From assembly GCF_002564045.1 (NCBI RefSeq), contig NZ_PDJK01000002.1, positions 2,356,001 through 2,420,000 of the forward strand: DNA of 64,000 nt. The letters run 5' to 3'. Below are positions 50,844 to 60,243 of this stretch, piece by piece. Position 1 is the first letter of the stretch; each line of letters starts with the position of its first letter. The notes below the pieces were generated by a model. The model was not told the origin of the DNA and ran no database searches. It was given only the letters and a program-made list of their open reading frames with translations. This stretch comes from Amycolatopsis sulphurea (GTDB taxonomy: Bacteria; Actinomycetota; Actinomycetes; Mycobacteriales; Pseudonocardiaceae). Position numbers and translations under genes: made by a program.

Positions 50844-50859
50844 GAGTGAGTGCTCACTC
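50844..50859. promoter_or_regulatory. TetR-type operator between pseudogene and NRPS end
   Basis: GAGTGA-GTGC-TCACTC is a six-base perfect inverted repeat. It lies 15 bases upstream of the dead TetR start and overlaps the NRPS stop codon. Confidence 0.6.
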
Positions 50860-53800
50860 TGTCAACGGTACGGATCGCGGCGCGATCGGGTTGCCCCCGA
50901 ACCGGCGCTGTGCAGGCACCGTTTCCCCGCGCATGACCAGCGAGTTCGCCTCGATCGAGCTGTGCGGGCCGAGGTGGGTGTCGAACAGCGTGACGGTGTG
51001 CGGGCCGAGCGTCGAACCGGCGTCCAGCCGGATCGGGCCGAGCCGTAGCACCCGGTCCTGGAACAGGTGGGTCTGCACGACGCAGCCGCGGTTGATCACC
51101 GCGCCGTCGCCGAGCCGGATGAGGTCCGGTTCCGGCAGCCACTTCGTCTCACACAGCACGCCCCGGCCGATCCGGGCGCCGTGCAGCCGAAGCACCGCGT
51201 TGAACAGCGGTGAGCCGACGATCAGCGCGCCGAACCAGCGCATCACCAGCTCCTCGTGGTAAACCGCGACCAGCTCGTTGCGCCAGACGAAGCCGCTCCA
51301 CAGTGGATGCTCGCCGGTGCGGACCCGGCCGTTCAGCAGCCATTTCGCCGCGACCGAAACGACGGTGGCGGTCAGCCCGGCGCCGAGCAGCACTGCCCCG
51401 GACGCCAGGAACGCGGCGGCTATCCCGAGTTTCTGGGATACCAGCACCAGCGCGGCGAACACCGCGAAACCGAGGGCTGCGGAGATCGCGAGCGGGACCA
51501 TGCGAGTCAGCTCGACAAGGGTCCGGCGCAGCACTAGCCCGCGTGACGGCGCATAGGTGCGTCCGGCCTCGGCTTTCGTGGCCTGGCGCGGGATCGCCAG
51601 CGCCGGGCGGCCGACCCAGGAAGTGCCTTCCCCGGCCTCGCTCGGAGCCTGGGAAAGCACCCCGATCAATGCCCCGGCCGGCACCGAACGCCCGGATGCC
51701 ACCTCGGCCGAATTGCCGACGAACGCGCGGTCGGCGACGCTCGCCGTGCCAAGCAACACCCGGCCATTGCGCAACCGGTACGTCGCAAGGTGGGAATCGT
51801 CCGCGAGGAAAGCACCCGAGCCGACCGACATCAGCTGCGGCAGACCGACCACAGTGGACGCCTCGGTACGGCGGCCGACCCGTGCGCCGAGCAGCCGGAG
51901 CCAGCTGCCGGTGAACAGGCTCGCGTAGATCGGGAACGCACTGTCACGGACGCTGTTCATCGATCGCTCGACGAACCACGCCGCCCAGCCTTCCCGGCTG
52001 TACACCGGATGCACGCCCGGTCGCAGCCGCCGTCCGGCCAGTCGTATCAGCAGCGCGGTCAACCCGATGGTGAGTAGCAAGGCGACCAGCCTGAGCAGCG
52101 GGATCACCCAGAGCAGCCCGGTGAGCGAGGAGAGGTCGAGCCAGGTGTAGGCCACGGCGGAGGGCAGGAAGACGAGTAACGCGAGCAGCCCGCTGAGCAC
52201 CGGCGTGATCGCGTAGGCGATACGCCAGCGGGCCGGGCGTGCGGCCGGTTCCGGGGTGTCTGTGGTTCCGGCGACCGTCCCGGACACGCTCCGTCCGGGT
52301 GCGACTTCGCCGCCGGGTTCGACCACGGCGCCGGGCAACAGGGTCGCCCGGCCACCCACCGACGCGTTCGCGCCGACCTCGACTGATCCGATGTGGACAG
52401 TGTCCCCGTCCACCCACCAGCCGGACAGGTCAGCACCCGGCTCAACCGCGCAACCGTCGCCGAAACTGCCGAATCCGGTGACCGGCGGCAGCGAGTGCAG
52501 GTCCACGTCGCGGCCGACGGAGTTGCCGAGCAGCCGAGCGTAGCGAAGGTTCCACCCGGTGCCAGGCAACCCGCTGACGCCGATCGACGCGACCAGCCGC
52601 TCCGCTGTCCACAGTCGCAAATGGACGGAACCGCCCTTGCGATGCGCGCCGGGCCGTACCTTGGCGAGCAGGACGCGCGCGCTGAGGCCGGCCAGCAGGA
52701 CCCGGCCGGGGCTCGCGGTCGTCACCAGTACACCACCGGCCAGCGCCGCCCAGGACCACCAGGGCAGGTGCACCTCGCCGGTCACCGTGTCGAACACCGC
52801 GGTCCCGCACAGCATCCCGATGGTCCAGCGGATCCCGGGAATCCAGAGCAGCGCCAGTGAAATCAGGCTCTGCCGGAAAGCGGCGCTACGGGGTAGCGGG
52901 TGACCCGGCGGGGTCTCGGCGGCCATTGTGGACTCACCGCCGGTGAGATGCTCGGCCATGGCCAGCGGGGTCGGATGGTGGTACACGTCGGTGATCGATG
53001 CGGTGGGAAACCGGTTCCGTAGCAGGGAAACCAGCTGAGCCGCGGCGAGGCTGGTGCCGCCTTCGGCGAAGAAGTCCGTGGTCGGCGCCGGAGTGCGGCC
53101 GAACAGCTCCCTCCAGCGCTCGCCGATCCAGTCGACGTCCGCGCGCAATGCTGGGGCGACGTCGGCGGCGGGCTCATCCGCAGCTGCCGGTGGCGGCCAG
53201 GGAAGTGCCTTGCGGTCCACCTTTCCCGCCGGCGTCAGCGGAAAGTCCGGCAGTACGACCAAAGTGGGCACGAGCCCGTGCGGCAGCAGCCGGGTGAGCC
53301 GGGCACGGGCGTCGTCGTGGTCTAGCGGGCCGTCCACGAGCAGGTAGCCGGCCAGTACCAGACCGTTGTGCACCACCGCGGCGGCCGCGGACACGCCGGG
53401 CAGGGTGAGCAGCGCGGACTCGACCTCGCCGAGTTCGATCCGCCGTCCGCCGATCTTCACCTGATGGTCGGCGCGGCCGACGAACACCAGCCCGTCCGGC
53501 TCGGCGCGGACCAGGTCCCCGCTTCGGTACCCGCGGATCCAGCCGAGGCCGGGCATCGGCGGGTACGCCCCGGCGTCCTTCTCCCGGTCGAGATAGCGGG
53601 CGAGCCCGACGCCGCCGATCACCAGCTCGCCGGTCTCGCCCAGCGGGACCGGATTACCTGCGGTGTCCACAACGGACACTTGCCAGCCGGGCAGCGGCGT
53701 GCCGATCCGCACCGGTTCCCCGGCTCGCAGCCGGGTCGCCGTGGACACCACGGTCGCCTCCGTCGGGCCGTAGGTGTTCCAGACCTCGCGGCAGCCGTCG

Positions 53801-54657
53801 TCGACCCGGGCGACCAGCTCGGCCGGGCAGGCCTCGCCGCCGAAGATCAGCAGCCGGACACCGGCGAGTGCCTCGGGTGACCACAGCGCGGCCAGCGACG
53901 GGACGGTGGAGACCACCGTGACGCCGTGCTGTTCGAGCCACGGCCCCAGGTCCGGTCCGGAACGAACGATCGCGCGCGGGGCGGCGACCAGGCAGCCGCC
54001 GTGCCGCCAGGCCAGCCACATCTCCTCGCACGAGGCGTCGAAACCGACGGAAAGCCCGGCCAGTACCCGGTCGCCGGGGCCGATCGGACGGTCACCGCCG
54101 AGGAAAAGCCCGGCTTCGGCGTCGACGAAGGCGGCGGCCGAGCGGTGGGTCACCGCGACGCCCTTCGGCGTGCCGGTCGAACCGGAGGTGAAGATCACCC
54201 ACGCGTCGTCGCCGGGGGTCACCGGACGCCGGATGTGGTGCGGTTCGGCGAGATCCGGGCGCAGCTGCAAGGCCTGCCCGAACACCGCGCAGACCCCGGC
54301 CTCGCGGAAGACCAGCTCGGCCCGCTCCGCCGGCTCGTCGAAATCCGCGGGCACGTAGGCCGCGCCCGCCGCGAGCACGGACAGGATCGCCAGATACAGC
54401 TCGACCTGCCCGGACGGCAGCGAGATCCCGACCCGGTCCCCCGGCCCGATTCCGTGCGAACGTAGCCCGCGCGCTTCGTGTTCGACCCGGTCGGCCAGCG
54501 CCCGGTAGGTCAGTGTGGCAGTGCCGTCGTCGAGCGCGAGTGCATTCGGATGCCGGGAAACGGTGGTGGAGAGAACGTCGACGAGGGTGCGTGCCGGTGG
54601 GGGTGGCGCCAGTCCGGGCGGGCTGCTTACGGCGTGGGTGAACACAGGACTGGCCAT
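50854..54657 (-). CDS. Pls/PosA-family single-module NRPS (poly-amino-acid synthetase type)
   Basis: The 1267-residue protein has an adenylation domain with core motifs FTSGSTGTPKG (155-165), NTYGPTEAT (294-302), YRSGDLVR (377-384) and the Lys of LTPAGKVDRKAL (about 479). A carrier domain follows, with Ser536 in AEGGTSLAAA. About 690 C-terminal residues hold six membrane helices interleaved with soluble, partly hexapeptide-repeat-like segments. This is the layout of epsilon-poly-lysine synthetase Pls, which polymerises one amino acid without a normal condensation or thioesterase domain. FDASCEEMW gives acidic Glu at pocket position 239, compatible with a cationic monomer. Length is close to Pls. 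Confidence 0.88.
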   Translation of the reverse strand: MASPVFTHAVSSPPGLAPPPPARTLVDVLSTTVSRHPNALALDDGTATLTYRALADRVEHEARGLRSHGIGPGDRVGISLPSGQVELYLAILSVLAAGAAYVPADFDEPAERAELVFREAGVCAVFGQALQLRPDLAEPHHIRRPVTPGDDAWVIFTSGSTGTPKGVAVTHRSAAAFVDAEAGLFLGGDRPIGPGDRVLAGLSVGFDASCEEMWLAWRHGGCLVAAPRAIVRSGPDLGPWLEQHGVTVVSTVPSLAALWSPEALAGVRLLIFGGEACPAELVARVDDGCREVWNTYGPTEATVVSTATRLRAGEPVRIGTPLPGWQVSVVDTAGNPVPLGETGELVIGGVGLARYLDREKDAGAYPPMPGLGWIRGYRSGDLVRAEPDGLVFVGRADHQVKIGGRRIELGEVESALLTLPGVSAAAAVVHNGLVLAGYLLVDGPLDHDDARARLTRLLPHGLVPTLVVLPDFPLTPAGKVDRKALPWPPPAAADEPAADVAPALRADVDWIGERWRELFGRTPAPTTDFFAEGGTSLAAAQLVSLLRNRFPTASITDVYHHPTPLAMAEHLTGGESTMAAETPPGHPLPRSAAFRQSLISLALLWIPGIRWTIGMLCGTAVFDTVTGEVHLPWWSWAALAGGVLVTTASPGRVLLAGLSARVLLAKVRPGAHRKGGSVHLRLWTAERLVASIGVSGLPGTGWNLRYARLLGNSVGRDVDLHSLPPVTGFGSFGDGCAVEPGADLSGWWVDGDTVHIGSVEVGANASVGGRATLLPGAVVEPGGEVAPGRSVSGTVAGTTDTPEPAARPARWRIAYAITPVLSGLLALLVFLPSAVAYTWLDLSSLTGLLWVIPLLRLVALLLTIGLTALLIRLAGRRLRPGVHPVYSREGWAAWFVERSMNSVRDSAFPIYASLFTGSWLRLLGARVGRRTEASTVVGLPQLMSVGSGAFLADDSHLATYRLRNGRVLLGTASVADRAFVGNSAEVASGRSVPAGALIGVLSQAPSEAGEGTSWVGRPALAIPRQATKAEAGRTYAPSRGLVLRRTLVELTRMVPLAISAALGFAVFAALVLVSQKLGIAAAFLASGAVLLGAGLTATVVSVAAKWLLNGRVRTGEHPLWSGFVWRNELVAVYHEELVMRWFGALIVGSPLFNAVLRLHGARIGRGVLCETKWLPEPDLIRLGDGAVINRGCVVQTHLFQDRVLRLGPIRLDAGSTLGPHTVTLFDTHLGPHSSIEANSLVMRGETVPAQRRFGGNPIAPRSVPLTE

Positions 54658-54804
54658 ATCGGAAACTCCCCCGAACGATCGGTGATGATCTCGCGGTGTC
54701 AGACCGTAAGATCGTTTCCTTTCATGGAACTGGCAGGCCGCTGTGGCGGAGCTGTGTGCCGAAGCCGGAATGTGACTATTTCCTTACCGGGGGCACACAG
54801 CACA

Positions 54805-54837
54805 GTGCCGGAGCGGGCGAATTGCCCACTCCGGCAC
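54805..54837 (-). terminator. Hairpin after the bkd operon
   Basis: GTGCCGGAG and CTCCGGCAC form a perfect outer stem, with GGGC/GCCC inside after one mismatch. It starts 17 bases after the E2 stop and separates it from the NRPS gene, whose start is 148 bases further on. Confidence 0.7.
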
Positions 54838-54854
54838 CGTTTTGTTCGAATTGT

Positions 54855-56189
54855 CTAGTAGCTGATCGCAACCGCCGGATCGGCGAGCAGCGCACCGACG
54901 TCGGCGAGGAATTCCGAGCCCTGCTGACCGTCGATCACGCGGTGGTCGAAGCTCAGCGAGAGCTGCATCACCTTCCGGACCCGCACCTGTCCGTCCACCA
55001 CCCAGGGGGTGTCCCGGATCGCGCCGACCGCGAGGATCGCCGATTCGCCCGGATTGATGATCGGCGTGCCGGTGTCGACTCCGAATACACCCACATTGGT
55101 GATGGTGAACGTTCCGTTCAGCATTGCCGCGGGGGTGGTCTTGCCCTCGCGCGCGGTGTTGGTGAGTTCGGTCAGCGCGCTGGCCAGCTCCTTGAGCGAT
55201 TTCGCGTCCGCGTCCCGGATTTTCGGCACCACGAGACCGCGCGGGGTGGCCGCGGCGATTCCGAGGTGCACGTATTCCTTGTAGACGATTTCCTGCGCCG
55301 CCTCGTCCCAGACCGCATTGATGTCCGGAGTGCGCCGTGCCGCGAGGCAAACGGCTTTTGCTGCGAAGGCGAGCGGAGTCAGTTTCGTCCCGGCGAATTC
55401 GCGAGATTTCTTCAGTTTTTCCCGGAGCTCCATCATCGGTGTGACGTCGATGGTGAGGAACTCGGTCACGTGCGGTGCGGTGTAGGCGCTTTGCACCATG
55501 GCCGCCGCGGTGGCCTTGCGGACCCCCTTGATCGGCACCCGCCGTTCCCGGGTGGCCGGATCGTATCCGGCGTCCGGAGTGGCCGCGACGGGCACGGCCG
55601 GCGCGGAGCCGTTGGCCGCGCGTTCGACGTCCGCCCGGCTGATCACCCCGCCGTCCGCGGTGCCGGTGAGCGAGTGCAGGTCGACGCCGAGGTCCTTGGC
55701 CAGCTTGCGAACCGGCGGCTTGGCCAGCGGAACGTACCCACCGCGAGGCGGGGCGACCGGAGCCGCAGCGGCAGCCGGGGCCGGAGTGACAACCGGAGCG
55801 GCGACCGGGGCCGGAGTGGCCACCGCGGAACCCTTACGGGCCCGCCGTTTGGTCGCCACCGCCTTGGATCCGTAGCCGACCAGCGGCTTCATCTCCTCCT
55901 CGGCCGCCTCCGCCGGAGCGGCAGCGGGAGCAGCCGTCCCACCCGGATCCACGTCCATGGTCAGGATCGCGGTGCCGACCTCCACCGTCTGCCCCGGTTC
56001 CACGTGCAGCTCGGTGATCACCCCGGCCCACGGGATCGGCAGCTCGACGGCGGCCTTCGCGGTTTCGATCTCGACCACGATCTGGTTGACCGTGACGGTG
56101 TCCCCGACCTGGACGCGCCAGGCCAGGATGTCGGCCTCGGTCAGCCCCTCCGCCGTGTCCGACAAGGGGAATTGCTTGTACTCGGGCAT
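54855..56189 (-). CDS. bkdC: Branched-chain 2-oxoacid dehydrogenase E2 (dihydrolipoamide acyltransferase)
   Basis: The 444-residue E2 has a lipoyl domain with Lys45 in EIETAKAAVELP, an Ala/Pro-rich linker, a peripheral-subunit-binding domain (PPVRKLAKDLGVDLHSLTG), and the catalytic acyltransferase domain with SFDHRVIDGQQGSEFL near the end. It transfers the acyl group from E1 to CoA. It is the last gene of an E1alpha-E1beta-E2 operon, 12 bases after E1beta. The product feeds branched-chain acyl-CoA to fatty-acid synthesis. E3 is not present here. Confidence 0.93.
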   Translation of the reverse strand: MPEYKQFPLSDTAEGLTEADILAWRVQVGDTVTVNQIVVEIETAKAAVELPIPWAGVITELHVEPGQTVEVGTAILTMDVDPGGTAAPAAAPAEAAEEEMKPLVGYGSKAVATKRRARKGSAVATPAPVAAPVVTPAPAAAAAPVAPPRGGYVPLAKPPVRKLAKDLGVDLHSLTGTADGGVISRADVERAANGSAPAVPVAATPDAGYDPATRERRVPIKGVRKATAAAMVQSAYTAPHVTEFLTIDVTPMMELREKLKKSREFAGTKLTPLAFAAKAVCLAARRTPDINAVWDEAAQEIVYKEYVHLGIAAATPRGLVVPKIRDADAKSLKELASALTELTNTAREGKTTPAAMLNGTFTITNVGVFGVDTGTPIINPGESAILAVGAIRDTPWVVDGQVRVRKVMQLSLSFDHRVIDGQQGSEFLADVGALLADPAVAISY

Positions 56190-56201
56190 TACGGAACCCC
56201 C

Positions 56202-57191
56202 TTACCAGGACAGTGAACGGTCGACAGCGTGCAGTACCCGGTCGAGATCGGGGAGGTAGTGCTCCTCGAGCTTCGCGGGCGGGTACGGCGTGTCGAAACC
56301 GGTCACGCGCAGGACGGGGGCCTCCAGGGAGTAGAAGCATTCCTGCTGTACCCGGGCGGCGATTTCCGAGGTCAGCGACGATTCCGACGGTGCCTCGCTG
56401 ACCGCGATCAGCCGTCCGGTCTTGCGCACCGACTCGAACACCGGACCGAGGTCCAGCGGCGAGAGCGTGCGCAGATCGATGACCTCCAGCGACTTGCCCT
56501 CTTCCTCGGCGGCCGCGGCGGCGTCGAGCGCGACCTTCACCGACGGGCCGTACGCGACGACCGTGGCGGTGGTGCCCTCCCGCACGAGTTGCGAGGCTGC
56601 GACCCGGCTGGGCGTGGCCTCGGTGTCGATCTCCATCTTCAGCGCGCCCGAGTGGTACAGCTTCTTCGGCTCGAAGAACAGCACCGGGTCGTCCGAGCGG
56701 ATCGCCTCCTGGATGCCCCAGTACGCGTCCGCCGCGTTCGAAATGGCCATCACCTTGAGCCCGGCGATGTGCGCGAAGAGCGACTCCGGCGACTCCGAGT
56801 GGTGCTCGACCGCGCCGATCCCGCCGCCGAAGGGCACCCGGATCACCACCGGCATCTTGATCTTTCCCTGGGTGCGGTAGTGCAGTTTGGCCAGCTGCGA
56901 GGAGATCTGGTCGAAACCGGGGAAGATGAACCCCTCGAACTGGATCTCGCACACCGGCCGGAACCCGCGCACGGCGAGCCCGACCGCGGTGCCGATGATG
57001 CCCGATTCGGCCAGCGGCGTGTCCAGCACGCGCTGTTCGCCGAAGTCCTTCTGCAGCCCGTCGGTGATCCGGAAGACGCCGCCGAGCTTGCCGATGTCCT
57101 CCCCCATGATCAGGACCTTCGGGTCCTCTTCCATGGCCCGCCGGAGGCCGAGGTTGATCGCCTTGCCGATGGTGAGTTTCTGCAGCTCCAT
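56202..57191 (-). CDS. bkdB: Branched-chain 2-oxoacid dehydrogenase E1 beta subunit
   Basis: The 329-residue transketolase-like subunit begins MELQKLTIGKAINLGLRRAM. It has VLIMGEDIGKLGGVFRIT, VRGFRPVCEIQFEGFI and the C-terminal RVTGFDTPYPPAKLEEHYLP. With E1alpha it forms the thiamine-diphosphate-dependent alpha2beta2 heterotetramer that decarboxylates branched-chain 2-oxoacids. Its ATG overlaps the E1alpha stop as TGATG, ensuring equal synthesis. Confidence 0.95.
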   Translation of the reverse strand: MELQKLTIGKAINLGLRRAMEEDPKVLIMGEDIGKLGGVFRITDGLQKDFGEQRVLDTPLAESGIIGTAVGLAVRGFRPVCEIQFEGFIFPGFDQISSQLAKLHYRTQGKIKMPVVIRVPFGGGIGAVEHHSESPESLFAHIAGLKVMAISNAADAYWGIQEAIRSDDPVLFFEPKKLYHSGALKMEIDTEATPSRVAASQLVREGTTATVVAYGPSVKVALDAAAAAEEEGKSLEVIDLRTLSPLDLGPVFESVRKTGRLIAVSEAPSESSLTSEIAARVQQECFYSLEAPVLRVTGFDTPYPPAKLEEHYLPDLDRVLHAVDRSLSW

Positions 57192-58396
57192 CAGTGCTCA
57201 CCCGCCGTCGCGAAACCGTCGAGATAGGACAGGTACTCCGCGCGCTGCTGCTCCAGCAGCGGCGAGGATTCCGCATACACGTTGCTGAAGATCCGTTCCG
57301 GCGGTGGCTCGGGCATAGTGAACGTATGCTCGCGCAGCTGCGCGGCGAACTCGTCCGCCTCGGCCTGTACCTGGTCGAAGAACTCCGGCTCCGCCCCGCC
57401 GCCGCGGACGAGGTGTGCCCGCACGCGCTCGATCGGGTCCTTGAGCTTCCACTCCTCCAGCTCGTCGGAGAGCCGGTAACGGGTTGGGTCGTCGGTCGTG
57501 GTGTGCGCGTCCATCCGGTAGGTGAACGCCTCGATCAGCACCGGGCCGTTGCCGTGCCGGCACTGCTCGAGTGCCCAGCGGGTCACCGCGAGGCAGGCGA
57601 GCACGTCGTTGCCGTCCACCCGGATGCCGGGGAAGCCGTAGCCGCGGGCGCGCTGGTACAGCGGCAGCCGCGACTGGCGTTCGGTCGGCTCGGAGATGGC
57701 CCACTGGTTGTTCTGGCAGAAGAACACCAACGGTGCGTCGTATACCGCGCCCCACACGAAGCCCTCGTGCACGTCACCCTGCGAGGTCGCGCCGTCACCG
57801 AAGTAGCAAATCGTGGCTTCGCCGTCGTCGTCCCCGACTTTGCCCTCGAACTTCTGCCCCATCGCGTACCCGGTCGCGTTCAGCACCTGGTTGCCGATGA
57901 CGATCGTGTACGGGTGGAACCCGTGTGCCTTGTAGTCCCATCCACTGTGGTCGGTGCAGCGGAAGATGCCGATCAGGTCGCGCAGGTCGACGCCGCGGGT
58001 GTAGGCGACGCCGTGCTCGCGGTAGCTCGGGAAGGCCATGTCTCGGGGCTGCAGCGCGCGGCCGGAGCCGACCTGCGCGGCCTCCTGGCCGAGCAGCGGA
58101 ACCCAGATGCCCAGCTGGCCCTGGCGCTGCATCGCGTTGGCCTCGCGGTCCGCGCGGCGCACCAGCACCATGTCGCGGTAGAGGTTCCGGAGCGTCTCGT
58201 CGTCCACGTCCGCGACGTAGGGGTCGAACTGCGTCGACGGAACCCGCTGGCCTTCGGGGGTGAGCAGCTGGGTCAGCTCGGCGCCGCCCTCGCTCGTTGC
58301 GCGCAATCCGGCGATGACCTGCTCGGGAGAGGGCTGGGCCGCGATCGCGGCCGGGCCGTCGCCAGGCTCCGGGTGCGTCCATTGTTCGGACGGCAT
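57191..58396 (-). CDS. bkdA: Branched-chain 2-oxoacid dehydrogenase E1 alpha subunit
   Basis: The 401-residue subunit has the thiamine-diphosphate motif GDGATSQGDVHEGFVWGAVY, ending in NNQWAIS a little later, the FPSYREHGVAYTRGVDL region, and the phosphorylation-loop-like YRMDAHTTTDDPTRYR. ATG at 58396 was chosen because GAGGAG lies just upstream; an in-frame ATG 43 codons before is in Arg-rich sequence. First gene of the bkd operon. Confidence 0.95.
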   Translation of the reverse strand: MPSEQWTHPEPGDGPAAIAAQPSPEQVIAGLRATSEGGAELTQLLTPEGQRVPSTQFDPYVADVDDETLRNLYRDMVLVRRADREANAMQRQGQLGIWVPLLGQEAAQVGSGRALQPRDMAFPSYREHGVAYTRGVDLRDLIGIFRCTDHSGWDYKAHGFHPYTIVIGNQVLNATGYAMGQKFEGKVGDDDGEATICYFGDGATSQGDVHEGFVWGAVYDAPLVFFCQNNQWAISEPTERQSRLPLYQRARGYGFPGIRVDGNDVLACLAVTRWALEQCRHGNGPVLIEAFTYRMDAHTTTDDPTRYRLSDELEEWKLKDPIERVRAHLVRGGGAEPEFFDQVQAEADEFAAQLREHTFTMPEPPPERIFSNVYAESSPLLEQQRAEYLSYLDGFATAGEH

Positions 58397-58748
58397 GCGT
58401 TGTTCTCCTCGGTGTCGGCACCGCTGGCGGCGGCTTGTGGCGGCCACAGCGACTGCACCGCCGGCGACCGGGGTGCCCTGGTTCGGGGCGCCGGAACGCC
58501 GTCGGCGTTGACGGTTCGTGGCCACATCCTGGCACGAGAACCGGGCGGATGGTGAGTCGCGGATGCTGATTTGTTGCTGAAAAAGCCCGTCTGATCAGGG
58601 AAAACGCATGGAAGTCCGAGTGTGGGAGCCAAGACGGTCGGGCGGCCATCCCGCGGTTCACCAGCCTTTGGCGCCTCGCGCGGGCTCGGGATCGGACTGT
58701 CCGAACCGGAGCTCCGATCGCGGCGGTGACCTCTGTCACCGTGGCAGG
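58397..58748. other. Intergenic region between bkdA and the M20 peptidase
   Basis: A 352-base gap between divergent starts. It must hold both promoters. I see GAGGAG before bkdA, a short AT-richer patch near 58560-58610 (GATTTGTTGCTGAAAAAGCC) that is the best promoter area, and no convincing gene, hairpin or operator. Confidence 0.5.
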
Positions 58749-60179
58749 ATGGCTGGTGTGGAACAGAAATCCGTACGTGAATCCGTGGTTTCGACGTGGA
58801 CCGACGACATCACACCGAGCCTGTCCGGGCTGATCGCTATCCCGGCGCTGTCCCCGGCGTTCGACGCGGACTGGGCCGCGAGCGGCCACCTCGCCGCCGC
58901 TGTCGAGCACGTGAAGACCTATCTGGAGGGCCGGAACCTGCCCGGCGCGCAGATCGAGGTCGTCCAGCTCGAAGGCCGTACGCCGCTGTTGTTCGTCGAC
59001 GTACCGGCCACCCCGGGCGCGCAGGACAAGGGCACCGTGCTGATGTACGGCCACCTCGACAAGCAGCCACCGGTCGGCGGTTGGTCCGAGGGGCTGGACC
59101 CGTGGACGCCGGTGCTTCGCGATGGCCGTCTCTACGGCCGTGGCTCGGTCGACGACGGTTACTCCGGGTACGCGGCCGCTGCTGCGCTGGAAGCGGTGCA
59201 CGCTGCCGGTGGTGAGCACTCGCGAATCGCGCTGCTGCTGGAAACCGGTGAGGAGTCCGGCAGCCCGGACCTGCCCGCGTACCTCGATCACCTCGGTGCG
59301 CGGCTCGGCGAGGTCAGCCTGGTCGTCTGCCTCGACGCGGGCGGGATGGACTACGAACGGCTATGGCTCACCACGAGCCTGCGCGGCATGGTGCACCTCA
59401 CCGTCACCGTGCAGCTGCTGGCCACCCCGCAGCACTCCGGGCTGGCCAGCGGGGTGGTCGCCAGCTCGTTCCGGGTGCTGCGGCAGCTGCTGGACCGGAT
59501 CGAGGATTCGGCGACCGGCGAGATCAAGCTGGCCGAGCTGAACGTCGAGGTCCCGGCGAGCAGGCTGGCCGAGGTCGAGGCCGTGGCCGAGGTCGCGCCG
59601 GAGGCATTGCACCGGGTGTTTCCGCTGGTCAGTGGCGGTAAGACGGTGTCGGAAGACGCACTGGAGCTGCTGCTGAACAACTACTGGCGGCCCACGCTGT
59701 CGATCATCGGCGGAGACGGCCTGCCGCTGCCCGCCGACGCCGGCAACGTGCTCCGGCAGAGCACCACGCTCACGTTGAGTTTCCGCCTCCCGCCGACCGC
59801 GCAGGCGGACGCCGCGCTCGCCGCGATCAAGCTGGCGCTGACCACGGACGTGCCCTACGGCGCGTCGGTGACCATCGGCGCGGACCAGCAGGCGGAGGAC
59901 GGCTGGAACGCCCCGGCGGAAGCGCCGTGGCTGACCACCGCGCTGCGCCGGGTGAACGACGAGGTGTTCGGGCGTCCGCACCGCGCGGCCGGGATGGGCG
60001 GGTCGATCCCGTTCATGGGGCTGCTCGGCGAGAAATACCCGGACGCCCAGTTCCTGGTGACCGGTGCGTGCAGCGCGGACTCGAACATCCACGTGCCCGA
60101 CGAGTGGCTGAACCTGGACTACGCGCAGCAGGTCACCGAGGCCGTCGCGCACCTGCTCGACGCGCACGCCCGCCGCTGA
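58749..60179 (+). CDS. M20-family metallo-dipeptidase
   Basis: The 476-residue peptidase has the metal ligands of the M20 clan: His and Asp in [10 protein letters not shown], Asp in [11 protein letters not shown], the catalytic Glu in LETGEESGS, Asp in [12 protein letters not shown] and the late His in [11 protein letters not shown]. The insert domain for dimerisation is at about residues 215-380. It should hydrolyse short peptides in the cytoplasm; there is no signal peptide. ATG at 58749 was chosen; GTG at 58758 is an alternative. Confidence 0.9.
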   Translation: MAGVEQKSVRESVVSTWTDDITPSLSGLIAIPALSPAFDADWAASGHLAAAVEHVKTYLEGRNLPGAQIEVVQLEGRTPLLFVDVPATPGAQDKGTVLMYGHLDKQPPVGGWSEGLDPWTPVLRDGRLYGRGSVDDGYSGYAAAAALEAVHAAGGEHSRIALLLETGEESGSPDLPAYLDHLGARLGEVSLVVCLDAGGMDYERLWLTTSLRGMVHLTVTVQLLATPQHSGLASGVVASSFRVLRQLLDRIEDSATGEIKLAELNVEVPASRLAEVEAVAEVAPEALHRVFPLVSGGKTVSEDALELLLNNYWRPTLSIIGGDGLPLPADAGNVLRQSTTLTLSFRLPPTAQADAALAAIKLALTTDVPYGASVTIGADQQAEDGWNAPAEAPWLTTALRRVNDEVFGRPHRAAGMGGSIPFMGLLGEKYPDAQFLVTGACSADSNIHVPDEWLNLDYAQQVTEAVAHLLDAHARR

Positions 60180-60183
60180 TGTG

Positions 60184-60238
60184 GTCCGTGAAGGGGCCCT
60201 TCACGGACTCTGAGTCCGTGAAGGGCCCCTTCACAGCC
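60184..60238. repeat. Double-palindrome intergenic repeat, copy 4
   Basis: GTCCGTGAAGGG-G-CCCTTCACGGAC, a CTCTGAG-type linker, then GTCCGTGAAGGG-C-CCCTTCACAGCC. It begins four bases after the M20 stop and ends at the 3' end of the convergent ATP-grasp pseudogene. Confidence 0.87.
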
Positions 60239-60243
60239 TTCCC

